The notes below the pieces were generated by a model, which worked only from the letters and a program-made list of their open reading frames with translations, did not search any database and had not been told where the DNA came from. This document shows, one piece after another, positions 63,363 through 64,000 of a DNA stretch of 64,000 nucleotides (positions are counted from its first letter, which is position 1; every line of letters starts with the position of its first letter). This DNA comes from Glaciecola nitratireducens FR1064 (GTDB lineage Bacteria > Pseudomonadota > Gammaproteobacteria > Enterobacterales > Alteromonadaceae): the NCBI RefSeq assembly GCF_000226565.1, contig NC_016041.1, forward strand, positions 4,070,230 through 4,134,229, in the 5' to 3' direction. The position numbers and the translations under genes are program-made.

Positions 63363-64000
63363 GGCCTAATCTCTACTTGTTTCAGTTTAACGTTGAAGCA
63401 TGAGTTTCAACTAAAATGAAACCTTGCTTGGAAATGGACGCGGAATGATAGAGATCAAAATAGTCATTGTCAACGTTTATCGGCTTTAAAAGCGCTATTT
63501 ATTTGAATTGTGCATAAATATTGCGCATTGCTTGCTTTTATCCACATTTTGCTGTGTATTTTGTATTGTAGGTACGCCATTCTGGCATGATATATGCGCA
63601 AATTTTCAGCATAACGGCCTAAACAATTCATTTAATTGAATGAATACATAAGGTTATCCCCAGATAAAGTTGTTATATAACAGTTGTTTAGCATTTCAAC
63701 ACTGTATAGAGGTAATTGTACTAAAAGAATTGCCAATTATCTGTGGATAAATAAATGAAAATCCCCTATTCTTATCGCCCTTTTTTTAAAGGCTAACAAA
63801 GCGGGTGCGCTTTTGAACGGATAAAAATGTGCTGATTCTTCCAATATATGCAGAATGAACATGAGTACATTTAATTTACGTTCAAGTTCAGGTTAGTAAT
63901 CCACGAATACGAGTTTGTTGCTCAAGGTTTTGGTTACATTTTTTATCACACGGACGCAGTTAGCTTTTATGGTAGACGTATAATGGAGATAGTCAGTTGA
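63363..64000. other. rpmH-dnaA intergenic region with DnaA boxes
   Basis: 638 bp without a gene. DnaA boxes: TGTGCATAA at 63509-63517, TTATCCACA at 63538-63546, TTATCCCCA (one mismatch) at 63654-63662 and TGTGGATAA at 63742-63750. This is the usual DnaA-autoregulated region before dnaA, which should start beyond the window on the plus strand. Confidence 0.7.
63445..63473 (-). promoter_or_regulatory. sigma70 promoter of rpmH
   Basis: On the minus strand TTGACA (63468-63473), a 17 bp spacer, and TATCAT (63445-63450), about 75 bp before the rpmH ATG. Confidence 0.85.

Overview
The window is chromosomal DNA from a gammaproteobacterium, most likely a marine member of the Alteromonadales. This is judged from protein style and from gene order around the origin (rpmH-rnpA-yidD-yidC, mnmE, mioC, oriC, mnmG-rsmG, parAB, atpIBEFHAGDC); no search was run. 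Almost every gene is on the minus strand.

Region 1 (1-22542) is an envelope locus. A long minus-strand gene string with overlapping or nearly touching ends encodes a di-heme HzsA-like lipoprotein, two small outer-membrane beta-barrels, a TlpA-type thioredoxin, a DUF4266 lipoprotein, a DUF3570 barrel, a membrane-anchored beta protein, three TPR lipoproteins, a small periplasmic protein, ExbB and two ExbD proteins. Divergent from it are a mono-heme protein, a di-heme LamG lipoprotein and a Tat-exported DUF1501-like protein; an ApbE flavin transferase faces them. DUF3570 carries the ApbE-type motif DTVSGAS. Together they look like a proton-motive-force-driven, heme/flavin-containing trans-envelope machine that I cannot match to a characterised system.

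Region 2 (22566-43706) is a decayed chromosomal integron. The intI gene (42860-43706) is a frameshifted remnant with an intact LexA box upstream. To its left, same-direction genes alternate with about 105-110 bp attC sites (clear from 28.1 to 34.9 kb). Several cassettes carry an extra conserved block of about 170 bp between the gene stop and attC. One attC is split by an IS110-family element whose upstream region folds like a bridge RNA and contains two stretches that together spell the attC target. Cassette proteins are mostly small membrane proteins and lipoproteins, plus acetyltransferases, a pirin, DUF4870 and DUF7010. A 7.3 kb integrative element (35204-42496) with tyrosine integrase, excisionase-like HTH, HUH replication protein and a pectate-lyase-like cargo separates intI from the cassettes; near-identical 28 bp repeats mark its ends.

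Region 3 (43743-64000) is the origin-proximal core: a parS-like site and terminator, the complete ATP synthase operon, parB/parA, rsmG/mnmG, oriC with several DnaA boxes, a DnaC-like/DnaT-like pair beside oriC, mioC, mnmE, yajQ, yidC, yidD, rnpA and rpmH. The window ends in the DnaA-box-containing region before dnaA.
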